DNA of 24,366 nucleotides from NCBI GenBank assembly GCA_021786655.1, contig JAJYMU010000188.1:1-24366 (forward strand), written 5' to 3'. The stretch is from Bacteroidota bacterium. GTDB lineage: Bacteria; Bacteroidota; Ignavibacteria; Ignavibacteriales; Melioribacteraceae. Each line of letters starts with the position of its first letter. Position 1 is the stretch's first letter. The position numbers and the translations under genes are program-made. Of this stretch, positions 15,642-24,140 are shown piece by piece. The notes beneath the pieces are model-generated. The model did no database searches. It had not been told where the DNA came from and worked only from the letters and a program-made list of their open reading frames with translations.

Positions 15642-15670
15642 TGTAGGGGCTCGACATGTCGAGCCCTTAC
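15642..15670. repeat. Perfect 20-base palindrome just after the yitT-like gene
   Basis: GGGCTCGACA (15647-15656) is followed at once by its complement TGTCGAGCCC. Pairing extends out to GTAG/TTAC with one G-U, 14 pairs in all. The left frame TGTAGGG matches the repeat at 9277 and resembles that at 14272. No T-run follows, so intrinsic termination is unproven. Confidence 0.78.
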
Positions 15671-15697
15671 ATAACGAATTTAAATTAAGAGCCCACA

Positions 15698-16696
15698 ATG
15701 AACACTCCAAACGAATATTTTAAGCCGGAAGAGATCCGGGCGCTTGCAAATTCATTTCAACAGAGTAGAATATTATTGACCGCGATTGAACTGGATTTAT
15801 TTTCGTTGCTTGATAAAAAAATTCTCAGTTCATCCGACATTTCAGAAAAAATTAAAACTGACGCGCGTGCAACGGATCGACTTATGAACGCGCTGGTAGC
15901 GTTGGGATTTCTCCGAAAAGTTCACGGCAAATTTTACAACGCAGAAAACGCTTCTCAGTATTTAGTAAAAGGCAAACCGGAATTTATGGGCGGACTTTTT
16001 CACTCAATCGGTTTATGGCAAACGTGGAGTACACTGACGGATGCTGTCAAGAAGGGAACGTCGGTTGCCGCACACAAGCCTTCGCCATCCGGAATTGATT
16101 GGCAGGAAGCGTTTATTGCTGCTATGCATTACCGAGGGGTTAAAGAGGCAAAAATTTTATCGATGATGATTGATCTATCAAAAGCGAAACGAATGCTTGA
16201 CGTCGGCGGCGGATCGGGTACATTTTCTATGGAGTTCATTAAGCAAAATCCTCAAATGACCGCAACCGTTTTCGATCTTCCCGGAATTATCCCGATCACA
16301 AAAAAATATGTTGAGCAGGAAAACGTAACCGGTAAAGTGGATTTCCTTAGCGGTGATTATTTGGAAGACGATTTCGGAAACAATTACGATTTAATATTTC
16401 TTTCGGCAATCGTTCACATCAATAGTTACGATGAGAACACACAGCTCATTAAAAAATGTTACGATGCATTGAACAGCGGCGGACAAATCATTATTAAAGA
16501 TTGGGTAATGAATGACGACCGTACCGAACCCGCTGGCGGCGCATTCTTTGCATTGAACATGCTTGTCGGAACACGGAGCGGCGATACCTACACCGAAAAA
16601 GAAATGAAAGAGTGGCTGGAAAAAACCGGTGTCAAAAAAATTGAAAGAAAAAATACCAGCTACGGATTCTCTCTAATAATCGGCTATAAAGAGTAA
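15698..16696 (+). CDS. SAM-dependent methyltransferase, O-methyltransferase (AsMT-like) type
   Basis: The 332-residue protein has an N-terminal winged-helix dimerisation domain (about 5-95; ALANSFQQSRILLTAIELDLF is typical) and a C-terminal Rossmann methyltransferase domain. The SAM motif I is MLDVGGGSGTFSMEF, near residues 167-181. VFDLPGIIP follows as the acidic-loop strand, and SAIVHINSYDEN corresponds to the region that holds the catalytic histidine in O-methyltransferases. The substrate is unknown. Related enzymes act on small molecules such as pigment and antibiotic precursors. It is followed in the same direction, after 223 bases, by a radical SAM gene, and joint action is possible but not shown. 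Confidence 0.88.
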   Translation: MNTPNEYFKPEEIRALANSFQQSRILLTAIELDLFSLLDKKILSSSDISEKIKTDARATDRLMNALVALGFLRKVHGKFYNAENASQYLVKGKPEFMGGLFHSIGLWQTWSTLTDAVKKGTSVAAHKPSPSGIDWQEAFIAAMHYRGVKEAKILSMMIDLSKAKRMLDVGGGSGTFSMEFIKQNPQMTATVFDLPGIIPITKKYVEQENVTGKVDFLSGDYLEDDFGNNYDLIFLSAIVHINSYDENTQLIKKCYDALNSGGQIIIKDWVMNDDRTEPAGGAFFALNMLVGTRSGDTYTEKEMKEWLEKTGVKKIERKNTSYGFSLIIGYKE

Positions 16697-16919
16697 GTCT
16701 TTCATCTTGTCAGCCGTTTTTCTTCAAAAACGAGCACTCTGTATATAATATTAACCGGGTGAGAAGAAATCACTTTTATTTACCTTTTTCTTTTTTGTAC
16801 ATTTGCACAAGTTTTAAGTCCCTTGCGTACTCTCGACTTACAGTCGATATATAAATTTTTTTACTGCGTACCATCTTCAAATAGTGTTTTGGAAAAAATA
16901 AAACAAACGGGGACTAACT
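16697..16919. other. Intergenic region with two small inverted repeats before the radical SAM gene
   Basis: TTGTACATTTGCACAA at 16795-16810 is an imperfect palindrome (TTGTnCA/TGnACAA arms) and could be an operator. TCGAC/GTCGA at 16833-16847 forms a short stem followed by AT-rich sequence with a run of seven T. The ribosome binding site of the next gene is ACGGGGACT. No promoter is confidently seen. Confidence 0.4.
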
Positions 16920-18131
16920 ATGTCGAATCAAGTAATCAATCATCTGGATCTTTACCGCCTTCCGTGGACTTTAGCCGATAATGCAATCTCCTGGCTTGAG
17001 CCGACTTCAATGTGCAATCTTTCTTGCGACGGATGCTACCGCGAGAATCAAAAAGATTCGCACAAATCTTTTGAAACAGTAAAACATGAACTGGATATAT
17101 TTCAGCAGAAACGAAATTCAGACTGCATTTCGATTGCCGGCGGTGATCCGCTTCTTCATCCGCAAATGGTTGATATTGTAAAAGACATTAAACGCCGCGG
17201 ATTGAAACCGATTATCAACACAAACGGCTTTGCTCTCAAAAAAGAATTGCTGATGGAATTAAAAAAAGCCGGCGTTTACGGATTTACCTTTCATATCGAT
17301 AGCAAACAAGGACGCGGCGGTGAATGGAAAGGCAAAACCGAATTGGAGCTGAATGAGCTGCGTTACAAATATGCGCGCATGCTTGCGAGTGCCGGCGGAA
17401 TTTCATGCTCGTTCAATTCTACCGTTTACGAAGACACGCTTCAGTATGTGCCGGGAATGATTGAGTGGGCGCACAAAAATATTGATATCGTTCACACTAT
17501 GGTCTTCATAGCTTTCCGTTACATTGTTCCGGCAATGCCGTTCGATTGGTACGCGGGCGGACAGAAAATTGATTGGCAGACGATCGCATATCACACGGAC
17601 AAAAACAGAAGAGTGGATATTCTTTCTACGGATTTGGTAATGAAAGCGCGCGAGAAATTTCCGGAATTTACTCCCGCGGCATATTTGAACGGTACCGAAA
17701 AGGTTGATTCGTTTAAGTGGCTTCTTACAGAACGCGTCGGTACTAAAAATAAAATTTACGGTTACCTCGGTCCAAAGTTTCTTGAATTGATTATGAGTAC
17801 GCATCATTTTGTTACGGGCAAATATCTTTCTTACGCTTCGCCCGCCACTGCAAAGATGGGAAGATCAACAATGCTTCTGCTCTGGCCGTTCGATAAAAAA
17901 ATTAGGAAAGCTCTCGGCAGCATGATGAAAAATCCTTTCAGAATTTTTAAGAAAGCCCATCTGCAGACAATCATGTTTATTCAGCCGGTGGATTTTATGC
18001 CGGACGGAAGACAAAGCATGTGCGACGGATGTCCGGACATTACAGTTCACAACGACGAATTGGTTTGGTCGTGCCGTCTTGAAGAAGTTATGAGCTTCGG
18101 CGGATTTTTAAGATCGGTTCCGAAAAAATAG
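16920..18131 (+). CDS. Radical SAM protein with a C-terminal cysteine cluster
   Basis: The iron-sulfur motif is C32-x3-C36-x2-C39 in MCNLSCDGCYR, the standard radical SAM cluster. The SAM-binding GGEP motif appears as AGGDPLLHP, with Asp in place of Glu. INTNGF and the following strands match the core barrel of the MoaA/PqqE-like group. Near the end, C368-x2-C371 and C385 form a second cysteine set that could bind an auxiliary cluster or a metal. The middle region (about 200-330) matches no domain I know. Length is 403. The reaction is unknown: such proteins modify peptides, lipids or cofactors. The upstream methyltransferase is a plausible partner. The ATG follows ACGGGGACT. Confidence 0.87.
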   Translation: MSNQVINHLDLYRLPWTLADNAISWLEPTSMCNLSCDGCYRENQKDSHKSFETVKHELDIFQQKRNSDCISIAGGDPLLHPQMVDIVKDIKRRGLKPIINTNGFALKKELLMELKKAGVYGFTFHIDSKQGRGGEWKGKTELELNELRYKYARMLASAGGISCSFNSTVYEDTLQYVPGMIEWAHKNIDIVHTMVFIAFRYIVPAMPFDWYAGGQKIDWQTIAYHTDKNRRVDILSTDLVMKAREKFPEFTPAAYLNGTEKVDSFKWLLTERVGTKNKIYGYLGPKFLELIMSTHHFVTGKYLSYASPATAKMGRSTMLLLWPFDKKIRKALGSMMKNPFRIFKKAHLQTIMFIQPVDFMPDGRQSMCDGCPDITVHNDELVWSCRLEEVMSFGGFLRSVPKK

Positions 18132-18184
18132 TTTAGTAAGCTTGCTCTTGATTGTTTTGAATTTCGAATTTTGGATTTTGTGTT

Positions 18185-18796
18185 TCACAGATAGTATCTC
18201 ATGATCGGTCTTGGATTCGAACGGCGGGCTGCTTCAACAAAGCCCGCTTTAATAAATGCCGATGGAATTCCCCGCCATGCAGATGCGTCGGGGATTTTTT
18301 CCGAGTAGGGAACAGTGGGATAGCCCTCTAAGATTTTTACTTTTTTCCCTGCGCTGCGGGATTTTCCCGTCTGAGTCTGGGCAGGCACTCTGTTCAACTT
18401 CTTGCAGTAGTCAATAACACCTTTCAATATTTCCGTTGATAGACCTTGTCTTCGCAAATTTTTGCTTACGAAGAAACACGGTATAGACCAAACCGGTTCC
18501 TCGTCAATCCTTGCAAGCACTTTTGAATTATCCATGCGGATATATTTTTCTCTTGGTGCAAATGCGCACCATGCAGCGGGCTCTTTTCCAACATAACCAA
18601 TTAAACCGATCTGTTCTTTTTTTTTCGCCAAAGTTTTCACGGCTCTTTTATTACCGGCGCCTTTCTTTTTTGTAAAATCTTTTCTGCTGAGACGGGGCCA
18701 CATACACCAGCATCCGCCGCAAGCGCCGCGCTCGCCGAATAAAGTTTCAAAATCATCCCACGTCTTTGGGGTTAGCGGTTTAAATGTAATTTTCAT
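18185..18796 (-). CDS. GNAT-family acetyltransferase with an in-frame insertion
   Basis: The 203-residue protein fits a GNAT subfamily marked by CGGCWCMWPR near the N-terminus (residues 26-35), AWCAFAPREKY, the acetyl-CoA region VSKNLRRQGLSTEIL (110-124), and the C-terminal ILEGYP, PDASAW, FIKAGFVEAARRS and RPIMRYYL. Family members usually run from the helix IDYCKKL straight into the ILEGYP strand. Here about 16 residues, RVPAQTQTGKSRSAGK (136-151), intervene. They are encoded by a nested palindrome, so this looks like an insertion. The substrate is unknown. It begins 7 bases after the stop of the histidine kinase and probably shares its transcript. Confidence 0.87.
   Translation of the reverse strand: MKITFKPLTPKTWDDFETLFGERGACGGCWCMWPRLSRKDFTKKKGAGNKRAVKTLAKKKEQIGLIGYVGKEPAAWCAFAPREKYIRMDNSKVLARIDEEPVWSIPCFFVSKNLRRQGLSTEILKGVIDYCKKLNRVPAQTQTGKSRSAGKKVKILEGYPTVPYSEKIPDASAWRGIPSAFIKAGFVEAARRSNPRPIMRYYL
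18344..18391. mobile_element. Putative palindromic insertion inside the GNAT gene (about 48 bases, in frame)
   Basis: The plus strand shows a nested hairpin. CCTGC (18348-18352) pairs with GCAGG (18381-18385), enclosing CGGGA (18357-18361) paired with TCCCG (18365-18369) around TTT. It is more GC-rich than its flanks and is read in frame as 16 residues absent from typical family members. The edges come from comparison with the expected protein and are approximate. Mobility is inferred. Confidence 0.48.
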
Positions 18797-18803
18797 CTGT
18801 TGT

Positions 18804-21368
18804 TTAATTTATGGTTGGAAAGATTACCCGGAAGGTAGTTCCTTTTCCTTTCATGCTGGTAACCTTAATATCGGCGCCGTTCAACTCGCAATATTTTTTT
18901 ACGAGGGAAAGACCGAGACCGTTGCCTTCGAAATTTCTTGTGTATCCTTTTTCTTCGCGTGTAAATGGTGTAAAGAGCATCGGCATGTATTCTTCTGAAA
19001 TACCAATTCCGGTATCGGCAATATCTACATATAAATGATCTCGCGAATCTCGGTTGATTGAAATTTCGACTTTGCCTTTTGACGTGTATTTTACTGCGTT
19101 ATCAACTAGATGAGAAAAAATTTGGTTTACGGAATATTCATCAGCTTCTATAACCGGATCGCCTTCGAAATCATTTATTGTTAATGAAATTTTCTTTTGT
19201 TTTGTCAATGCCTGGAAGTTATGAAATGTCTTTTGCAGAACGTCTTTATACAGATCGATGCGCTTTGCTCTGTAGGAATATGATCCGGTTTGAAGTTCCG
19301 ACATGTTAAGAATTAGTTCTACCGTTCTCATGATACGTTTACCTTCTGTATCGATAACATCGAAACCATTTGCCATTTCTTCGTCAACTTTAGCCTGCAA
19401 TTCATCCTTCATCATTGAAGTGAAACTCAGAATTACATTTAACGGGGTTCTGATTTCGTGACTCATCTGAGCTAAGAATTCGGATTTCAACCGGTCGGAT
19501 AGCTCTGCTCTGTTCTTAGCTTCAATTAATGCTTCTTCAGTCTTTTTCTTTTCGGAAATGTCTTCGACGGTTCCTTCATAATATATTATTCTATCGCTGT
19601 CGTCCCTTACAACACGTGCGCTCTCGCGCACATAAATCAACGTTCCGTCTTTCTTCTTCCATTGAAATTCGGCGCCTAGTATCAATCCGGTTTTCTCAAT
19701 CTCAGTTTTGAAAATATTCCGTTGTGAATTATCCGCATAAATATTTTTAACATCCAACTTGAAAAACTCATCCAAAGAATTGTATCCGGTAATTTTCAAC
19801 AGTGTTGGATTTGCCATTAAAGTTTTGCCTTCAGGCGTTGTTTGATAAATGCCGACCGTAGCATTTTCAAATAAACCTCTGAAACGAAGTTCGCTTTCCT
19901 GCAAAGCCTGTTCTGCGAGTTTTCGCTCGGTAATATCCTGCTTAACTGCAACGTAAAAGATAATTTCTCCCGACGGATTTTTTGTTGGAGTGATGGTCAT
20001 TTCCTCGGTATAAAGCGAGCCATCTTTGCGTTTATTTATTATCTCACCGCGCCACACATCTCCGGCTTTTATTTTATTCCACATGTAGGTATAATAGCTT
20101 TCGTCGTGCTGCCCGGATTTCAGAACATTTAAATTCTTTCCGGTAACTTCTTTAAGAGAGTATCCAGTCAGTTTCGTAAAAGCAGTATTGGCCCAAAGAG
20201 CATTACCGTCTTTATCTGTAATTACAATTCCGTTAGCGGCTGCTTCGAGCGCAGTGCTTTGAAGGTTAATCTGCTCTTCAATGTTTTTCTGCTCGGTTAT
20301 ATCCGTTATGAATCCTTCCAGAGCTATTGTATCGTCGTCCTTTTCCGAATATATACCTGCACCCTGTTCCCAGACCCATTTTTCAAATCCGGCGGCGGTT
20401 TTAATTCTATAAATTAATTGGAACGACTTTCTTTCTTCCAATGCAGTTTTAATGATTTCGTAATTCTTTTTGAGATCCTCCGGATAAATTAAATCATAAT
20501 ATGAAAGGGCTCTGTTGTTAATTAAATCTTCCGACTTGAATCCTGTGACATGCAGACATTTATCGCTCACATAATCCAACACCCAGACTTGTCCCAACTT
20601 GCATCGGTAAACCATTCCGGGTAAATTCTGAACAAGAGTACTAAGTTTACGTTGACTTTCCTGAAGCGCTTCTTCCGTTTTTGTGGTTCTATGCAATCCT
20701 TTTTCAAAACTTAAACTGGCGGCTTTTATTTCTTTGATATATGCGTTCCTCTGCTTTTCATACCTGTAAAAAACCAAAACACTTATAAACGATAGCAACA
20801 AGCTAATGCCGATCAATCCGAATTGTGTGAAACGGAATATTCTAATTTGAGATGCGAGCAATGCCCTCACGTCGGTTTCAATCAATGCTGTATTATTATC
20901 TATGGTTGAAAAAATAAGTTCCAATTTCGTTTTAAATTCGTTTTTAGCTTCCGGCGTGCTCTCTTTGCCCAGATCGAACGATAATCCTCTAAACTCCAGC
21001 AGCACGACCTGAAGTTGTTGAACGTTTTCTTTTAATGCGAGGTCATTTAAAGGAAGAGAAACGATGTTCATTCTATCTTTTTCTTCAAGAATCACATGCG
21101 CGTTAAATTCTGCAAGCGAAAGGCTCTGCCATGCATCATTCAGCAATTGAGGTTTTTCATTTTCCGTATATCTAAGAAAATTTGTCCTGGCGTGAAGAAC
21201 GTTTGTCTTAATGTTGAGAGAGGCATCGAGAAGAGTTGTATAGGTAAAGTTAACCCTAATTCCCATGAACAGACTGTACGCAATTGCCAGCGCCATTATT
21301 ACGCCGGCGCTTAATATGAGAATGTAAACAGATTTGTTTGATGATGAAATCTTATCCCGGTAATTCAT
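18804..21368 (-). CDS. Membrane sensor histidine kinase with three PAS domains
   Basis: The 854-residue kinase has a first membrane helix at about 13-37, an extracytoplasmic helical sensor region (38-178), a second helix at about 183-201, then three PAS/PAC units. These end near ITDITEQKN (about 358), VKQDITERK and VEDISEKKK (about 610). The HisKA domain carries the phosphorylatable H637 in FLAQMSHEIRTPLN. The ATPase domain shows the N-box (HLVDNAVKYT), DTGIGIS and GNGLGLSLVKKYC, and the protein stops there, so no receiver domain is fused. No response regulator gene is in the window, so its partner is encoded elsewhere. Six bases separate it from the amylase-like gene upstream and seven from the GNAT gene downstream, indicating one transcript. 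The signal sensed is unknown. Confidence 0.93.
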   Translation of the reverse strand: MNYRDKISSSNKSVYILILSAGVIMALAIAYSLFMGIRVNFTYTTLLDASLNIKTNVLHARTNFLRYTENEKPQLLNDAWQSLSLAEFNAHVILEEKDRMNIVSLPLNDLALKENVQQLQVVLLEFRGLSFDLGKESTPEAKNEFKTKLELIFSTIDNNTALIETDVRALLASQIRIFRFTQFGLIGISLLLSFISVLVFYRYEKQRNAYIKEIKAASLSFEKGLHRTTKTEEALQESQRKLSTLVQNLPGMVYRCKLGQVWVLDYVSDKCLHVTGFKSEDLINNRALSYYDLIYPEDLKKNYEIIKTALEERKSFQLIYRIKTAAGFEKWVWEQGAGIYSEKDDDTIALEGFITDITEQKNIEEQINLQSTALEAAANGIVITDKDGNALWANTAFTKLTGYSLKEVTGKNLNVLKSGQHDESYYTYMWNKIKAGDVWRGEIINKRKDGSLYTEEMTITPTKNPSGEIIFYVAVKQDITERKLAEQALQESELRFRGLFENATVGIYQTTPEGKTLMANPTLLKITGYNSLDEFFKLDVKNIYADNSQRNIFKTEIEKTGLILGAEFQWKKKDGTLIYVRESARVVRDDSDRIIYYEGTVEDISEKKKTEEALIEAKNRAELSDRLKSEFLAQMSHEIRTPLNVILSFTSMMKDELQAKVDEEMANGFDVIDTEGKRIMRTVELILNMSELQTGSYSYRAKRIDLYKDVLQKTFHNFQALTKQKKISLTINDFEGDPVIEADEYSVNQIFSHLVDNAVKYTSKGKVEISINRDSRDHLYVDIADTGIGISEEYMPMLFTPFTREEKGYTRNFEGNGLGLSLVKKYCELNGADIKVTSMKGKGTTFRVIFPTIN

Positions 21369-21374
21369 CTTTCT

Positions 21375-22760
21375 CTATTTGGTTAATATCTCATAGCCCC
21401 ACGGGTTAATAGTAATTTTTGATTCTGTATTTAATATAACAGTTTGATTTGTAAAAAGATTGCGAAATGTTCCTTGCATTCCGGCATCTTTTAGATTTAC
21501 TTCTTGTTTTACTTTCGAAAAATTGAAAAATGCTACAACTTTATCCTTACCTTTCTCTCGGTAGAACGCGAAGATAGATTTATTGTTAACCGGAACCTTT
21601 TGAAATTCTCCTCCACTGGCTCCGTTCCACAAAGCTTTACTTTCTTTTTTCAAATGGAAAAGTTTCGAATAAATGCTGCTCATTTTGTTTGGCTTCCAGT
21701 TTATTGTATCCTTTTCAAAAAAGCTCAAACGTTTATTGAGCCCCGCCTCTTGACCGTTGTAAACCAGAGGCATGCCCGGTACAACACCGGTTACAACAGC
21801 AAATGCTTCGGCGGCATCGCCGTATCTTTCTTTGTCGGTTCCGTTCCATGAGTTTTCATCATGATTGGTTGTGAACACCATCCGGTATGAATCTATCGGA
21901 TATTCCTTCTTCTCTTTTTCAAAGTACTTGTAAAAATCCGAAGGATTCTTTTTTCCTTCTGCGCATCCGACAAATAAATCTTTAAGCTGCCAATTGTAAG
22001 TCATATCAAATACCTGGTGAAGTTCCGGTTCAGAAGCTTCGGCAAGCATAAAGATTGGTTTTGATTTTTCAAGTTGAGGACGAAGCCAAACCCAGAATTC
22101 CGTTGGAACCATTGCCGCAACGTCGCACCGGAAACCGTCTATGTTGCATTTATCAATCCAGAACTTCATAGCATCGCGCATGTAGTTCCAAAGTTCTTTG
22201 TTGTCATAATTAAGATCGATTACGTCGGTCCAATCCTTTACCGGCGGAACAAAGTTTCCCTTTTTGTCTTTCGTATAAAAATCCGGATGCGATTTCACCC
22301 ACACATTATCCCATGCCGTGTGATTTGCAACCCAATCGATAATAACATGCATTCCCAGTTTGTGAGCTTGCTTAACTACTTTTTTGAAATCGTTAACTGT
22401 GCCGTAAGCCGGATCTACAGCAGTATAATCTTTTACGGAGTAGTAGCTGCCCAGCGTTCCTTTCCGGTTCAACTCGCCGATGGGATGAATCGGCATGAAC
22501 CATAAAATATCAACTCCCATTTTCTTCAATCGCGGTAAACTTTTGGCAAACGCCTTAAAAGTTCCTTCGCGAGTATATTGGCGCACGTTCACTTCGTAAA
22601 TTGTTGCCGCGCGGCTCCACTCGACGTGCTTTACGGATTTAATTTCTTCGGGTGTGCGTGCTTTGGATGTAGCGCTGCTTTTTGCCATAATAGAAACGCT
22701 TAAAATAGTGAAGATGATAAACAGTAATTTACTTTTGTGAATGTAAAGACTTTTTCTCAT
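21375..22760 (-). CDS. Exported alpha-amylase-family glycoside hydrolase (GH13)
   Basis: The 461-residue protein has all four GH13 conserved regions: IDWVANHT (141-148), GFRCDVA (209-215) with nucleophile D213, LAEAS (239-243) with acid/base E241, and TNHDE (298-302) with D301. A hydrophobic N-terminus (KLLFIIFTILSVSIM) serves as signal or anchor, so it acts outside the cytoplasm, probably in the periplasm. After the barrel, a beta-sandwich C-terminal domain ends in INPWGYEIL. It most likely cleaves or transfers alpha-1,4-glucans such as maltodextrins; exact specificity cannot be read. It is the first gene of a tight minus-strand unit with the PAS kinase and GNAT gene. No sugar transport genes are nearby. 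Confidence 0.93.
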   Translation of the reverse strand: MRKSLYIHKSKLLFIIFTILSVSIMAKSSATSKARTPEEIKSVKHVEWSRAATIYEVNVRQYTREGTFKAFAKSLPRLKKMGVDILWFMPIHPIGELNRKGTLGSYYSVKDYTAVDPAYGTVNDFKKVVKQAHKLGMHVIIDWVANHTAWDNVWVKSHPDFYTKDKKGNFVPPVKDWTDVIDLNYDNKELWNYMRDAMKFWIDKCNIDGFRCDVAAMVPTEFWVWLRPQLEKSKPIFMLAEASEPELHQVFDMTYNWQLKDLFVGCAEGKKNPSDFYKYFEKEKKEYPIDSYRMVFTTNHDENSWNGTDKERYGDAAEAFAVVTGVVPGMPLVYNGQEAGLNKRLSFFEKDTINWKPNKMSSIYSKLFHLKKESKALWNGASGGEFQKVPVNNKSIFAFYREKGKDKVVAFFNFSKVKQEVNLKDAGMQGTFRNLFTNQTVILNTESKITINPWGYEILTK

Positions 22761-22867
22761 AAAACCATCCGCGAAAAGTTTAAGATTTTCTCTTAAAAGT
22801 TAATCAAAAATAGCTTTATATAAATTCATTTTTGTATTTTTCTTTATGTAAAAAGTCTGCTGGGGTT

Positions 22868-24013
22868 ATGAAAAAGATTTTGGGTGATCCGGTTGTAAGA
22901 TTTTTTGTTTCTGTTCTGGGATTGTTTGTAATCTGTTTTGTGCTGATGGAACTTCAGCATATATTCATTCCGCTGGTGATAGCCTACATTTTATTTTTCT
23001 TCTTTGAACCGCTTAACCAATTTCTAAAATCGAAAAAAGTCCCGTTGCTGTTTATAATTTTCATCGATCTGTTTTTAACAAGTTCGATTCTTTACGGAAT
23101 ATCAAGAGTGTTGATAGACCGGTTCATTCAGTTTAGCGCACAGCTACCGCTTTATGAAAGCAAGTTAAATCACATCATCAGCGAAACATCGGTTTCATTG
23201 GGAATTAGAGACCGGCTGTTTACTCATTTTAGCGTCTCGCGATTGCTGAAATCCATCAATTTTAATTTGATTACAAGCGGCGTTCTCTCTTCCACGCTTT
23301 CCGTTGTTGTGAGCATTCTGCTCGCGCTGTTCTTTTTTATTTTCATAAGCAGCGGGCATCATAAAATAGTTGAAGCTATCCGTATGAGATACGTTGAAAA
23401 GGGAATTAAGTCGTCTCTAAAGAAAATGAAAAAAGAAAAATCATCTTCCGATGATGAAAACAGTGCCGATCAAAAAACGGAAGAGGAAACAGCCGAGACA
23501 TTAACTTTTCAGCGGGAAATAAAATTACAAAGAACATTCAAAGACATCACCGAACAAATTCAGAGATATATCGTAACAAAGTTTCTGATCAGCTTAAGTA
23601 TGGGAATTTTATTCGGACTTATTCTGTGGTTATTCGGTGTTCAATTCTTTATTATCTGGGCATCACTTGCCCTGCTCTTAAATTTTATTCCTAACGTCGG
23701 TTCCGTTATTGCGGTTATTCTTCCTTCATTGATGGCGCTTATTCAATATCAGTCTTTCGGTTATGCCTCCATAGTTGCCGGTGTATTAATCATACTGCAG
23801 AATATTATTGGCAACTTAATTGAACCGAAAATTTTCGGCGATCAATTAGGTTTGAATCCGCTTGTAATACTTCTCTCGTTATTGTTGTGGGGTTATCTAT
23901 GGGGAATAGTTGGAATGTTCTTGTCGGTCCCGCTTACCGCTGTAATCAAGATTATCCTTTCGAACTCCAATTCGAAAAACATGCATTTTATTACAAATCT
24001 GATGAGTAATTAA
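22868..24013 (+). CDS. AI-2E/PerM family membrane protein
   Basis: The 381-residue protein belongs to the AI-2E transporter (UPF0118/PerM) family. Two or three N-terminal helices with IPLVIAYILFFFFEPLNQFL are followed by the long membrane-proximal region (VLIDRFIQFSAQLPLYESKL). The C-terminal helices carry NFIPNVGSVIAVILPSLMALIQY, LIEPKIFGDQLGLNPLVILLSLLLWGYLWGIVGMFLSVPLTAVIK, which are strong family signatures. Between them lies a charged, low-complexity stretch (about residues 185-230, rich in Lys, Glu, Asp and Ser) that is longer than usual in my recollection. The frame opens at TTG 22832, but ATG 22868 with GGGG just upstream gives a normal N-terminus. Members export diverse substrates, and the one here is unknown. 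It is divergent from the amylase-like gene. Confidence 0.9.
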   Translation: MKKILGDPVVRFFVSVLGLFVICFVLMELQHIFIPLVIAYILFFFFEPLNQFLKSKKVPLLFIIFIDLFLTSSILYGISRVLIDRFIQFSAQLPLYESKLNHIISETSVSLGIRDRLFTHFSVSRLLKSINFNLITSGVLSSTLSVVVSILLALFFFIFISSGHHKIVEAIRMRYVEKGIKSSLKKMKKEKSSSDDENSADQKTEEETAETLTFQREIKLQRTFKDITEQIQRYIVTKFLISLSMGILFGLILWLFGVQFFIIWASLALLLNFIPNVGSVIAVILPSLMALIQYQSFGYASIVAGVLIILQNIIGNLIEPKIFGDQLGLNPLVILLSLLLWGYLWGIVGMFLSVPLTAVIKIILSNSNSKNMHFITNLMSN

Positions 24014-24140
24014 GCTTTTCTATTCCGCACCTTCTTATTAATACCGATTTTAGAGATGCGCCCTCGATCAAATTTTATTATATTTAACCCAGTTGAAAGT
24101 AATTATGTTAAATAAAAGAAGCAGAAGAACAGTTGATGAT

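Noticed and set aside
18264..18293. Second possible insertion in the GNAT gene, with CCCCG/CGGGG ends near the PDASAWRG codons
   Set aside because: The encoded residues align with the conserved PDAxAWxG stretch of the family, so this is native coding sequence despite its partial symmetry.
21504..22505. Plus-strand ORFs of 115 and 143 residues inside the amylase-like gene
   Set aside because: They lie opposite conserved GH13 regions and resemble no protein; shadows of the minus-strand gene.
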